Source: an uncultured Pelagibacteraceae bacterium
GTDB lineage: Bacteria; Pseudomonadota; Alphaproteobacteria; Pelagibacterales; Pelagibacteraceae
Length of the DNA: 33,764 bases
Direction: 5' to 3'
NCBI GenBank assembly: GCA_902595465.1
Contig: CACJQE010000011.1
Location: 1 to 33,764 of the forward strand
Of the stretch, positions 32,924 through 33,764 are shown one piece after another. The notes under the pieces were generated by a model. It was not told where the DNA came from and ran no database searches. It saw only the letters and a program-made list of their open reading frames with translations. Position 1 is the first letter of the stretch; each line of letters begins with the position of its first letter. Position numbers and translations under genes: made by a program.

Positions 32924-33259
32924 ATGGCAAAATTTAGCTCACATTTATTGAATGGTTCTGATGGAACTCATGCAAGTAACGTCAAAGTAAATATTTATCA
33001 AATACAATCCTCAAAATTAAAAAAGCTTTTTTTGAATACAAAGACTGATGGAAATGGTAGGATTAATAAGCATTTCAATCTTAGCAAAAAAGATTGTAAA
33101 TGCGATTATGAAATGATTTGTGATATTAAAAAATACTTTAAAAAAAATAAAATTGTGGGTGAAATAGTTGTAAAATTTAAAATGACTGATAATAAAAAAA
33201 ATTATCACTTGCCAATAATAATTTCTCCTAACAGCTATACAGTTTGGTGGTCAAAATAA
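32924..33259 (+). CDS. Transthyretin-fold protein, divergent 5-hydroxyisourate hydrolase relative
   Basis: A 111-residue protein of the transthyretin/HIU hydrolase fold. It keeps the family's catalytic set: His7 in FSSHLLNG, Arg46 in TDGNGRINKHF and His95 in YHLPIIISP. The C-terminal YRGS motif that defines HIU hydrolase is missing; the protein ends in VWWSK instead. Four cysteines are also present (58, 60, 66 region), uncommon for the family. No uricase, OHCU decarboxylase or allantoinase is in the window. It starts one base after the ThDP gene stop and ends 3 bases before the DmdA-like gene. I expect hydrolysis of a ring or amide other than 5-hydroxyisourate; function unproven. Confidence 0.82.
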   Translation: MAKFSSHLLNGSDGTHASNVKVNIYQIQSSKLKKLFLNTKTDGNGRINKHFNLSKKDCKCDYEMICDIKKYFKKNKIVGEIVVKFKMTDNKKNYHLPIIISPNSYTVWWSK

Positions 33260-33262
33260 TAT

Positions 33263-33764
33263 ATGGCTTCGTTGATACAAAGCAAAATTAGCACAAAACT
33301 AAATATGTCTAGGAGAATAAGAAGAACTCCTTACACCAAGAGAGTTGAAGAATGTGGTGTAACTGATTTTACTGTTGTAAATCATATGCTCTTACCAAAA
33401 AGATTTCAGAAATCTGTTGAGGATGATTATTGGCATTTAAATGAGCATGTTCAGCTATGGGATGTTTCTTGTCAAAGACAAGTTCAGATATCAGGTCCAG
33501 ACGCTAGTTTATTAGTACAAAAAATGACGCCAAGATCATTAAAAAATATGCAGACTGGAAAATGTTTTTATATTCCTATGATAGATGAAAATGCTGGAAT
33601 GATAAATGATCCAGTGTTGTTAAAGTTAGATGATGATATGTTTTGGATTTCAATAGCAGATTCTGATGTATTACTTTGGGCAAAAGGTATTGCAGTTGGT
33701 TTAAATCTAAATGTGAGCATAACAGAACCAGATGTATATCCTCTTGCAGTACAAGGTCCAAAGT
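33263..33764 (+). CDS. dmdA: DmdA-like GcvT-superfamily demethylase, 5-prime part only
   Basis: The first 167 residues of a protein that runs off the window. SRRIRRTPYTKRVEECGV, then YTVxNHMLLP-type TVVNHMLLPKRF, LWDVSCQRQVQISGPDA and EPDVYPLAVQGPK closely resemble the N-terminus of dimethylsulfoniopropionate demethylase DmdA, which transfers a methyl group from DMSP to tetrahydrofolate. True DmdA and near siblings with other substrates share these segments, so the substrate is not certain. Start is ATG at 33263; Met15 (33305) is an alternative that would match the usual short DmdA N-terminus. Three bases separate it from the transthyretin-like gene, so it belongs to the same operon. Confidence 0.75.
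   Translation, partial: MASLIQSKISTKLNMSRRIRRTPYTKRVEECGVTDFTVVNHMLLPKRFQKSVEDDYWHLNEHVQLWDVSCQRQVQISGPDASLLVQKMTPRSLKNMQTGKCFYIPMIDENAGMINDPVLLKLDDDMFWISIADSDVLLWAKGIAVGLNLNVSITEPDVYPLAVQGPK

Noticed and set aside
32924..33259. Straight call as 5-hydroxyisourate hydrolase
   Set aside because: The YRGS motif is absent and no other urate-pathway gene is present, so only the fold is claimed.
33576..33761. Minus-strand ORF at the window end
   Set aside because: Antisense to the DmdA-like coding sequence; His/Leu-rich translation with no recognisable features.

Overview
The window is A+T-rich and very tightly packed. Genes abut or overlap by a few bases, and convergent pairs share or touch stop codons. 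Gene content and the small size of the spacers point to a streamlined marine alphaproteobacterium, most likely SAR11 (Pelagibacterales). That assignment is my inference from gene content and style, not from a marker-gene search. No rRNA, tRNA, CRISPR array, insertion sequence or prophage gene was seen.

Layout. (1) Bases 2-7676, plus strand: a nitrogen block with a GlxD/MgsC-type glutamate-synthase-like protein, an unknown basic protein, a promoter, an Amt ammonium transporter, a tiny membrane protein, a strong terminator, a second tiny membrane protein, a GlnT/GmaS-type glutamine synthetase, a diaminopropionate ammonia-lyase-like PLP enzyme, and a DNA photolyase. (2) Bases 7677-15088, minus strand: a probable eight-gene operon csaA, lysE-like, acnA, TPR protein, bamB, cupin-like, zapE, yjbQ, with junctions of -8 to +2 bases. 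(3) Bases 15114-16301, plus strand: argE, driven from a 25-base divergent spacer with csaA. (4) Bases 16298-18836, minus strand: an unlisted 44-residue membrane protein, an agmatinase-family ureohydrolase and an aldehyde dehydrogenase. (5) Bases 18890-20269, plus strand: a secreted HExxH zincin candidate and a membrane-anchored cyclophilin. (6) Bases 20258-27989, minus strand: a complete Dpp/Opp-type ABC importer (binding protein, hairpin, two permeases, fused double ATPase) followed by a FadN-type bifunctional beta-oxidation protein. (7) Bases 28131-33764 and beyond, plus strand: GcvT-fold protein, peptidase-E-like protein, FMN 2-hydroxyacid oxidase, ThDP decarboxylase/lyase, transthyretin-fold protein, and a DmdA-like GcvT-fold protein cut by the window edge.

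The part most likely to be undescribed is regions 6 and 7 together. An importer and a six-gene catabolic operon are divergently transcribed from a 141-base spacer carrying a 9-base direct repeat. The operon has two visibly related tetrahydrofolate-type (GcvT/DmdA) proteins, a mandelate-pathway-like oxidase plus ThDP enzyme, and a transthyretin-fold hydrolase. That last protein keeps the catalytic His/Arg/His set but has lost the C-terminal YRGS motif of 5-hydroxyisourate hydrolase. No other purine-catabolism gene is present. I read this as a possible route for uptake, demethylation and breakdown of an N- or S-methylated small molecule. The substrate cannot be told from sequence alone.
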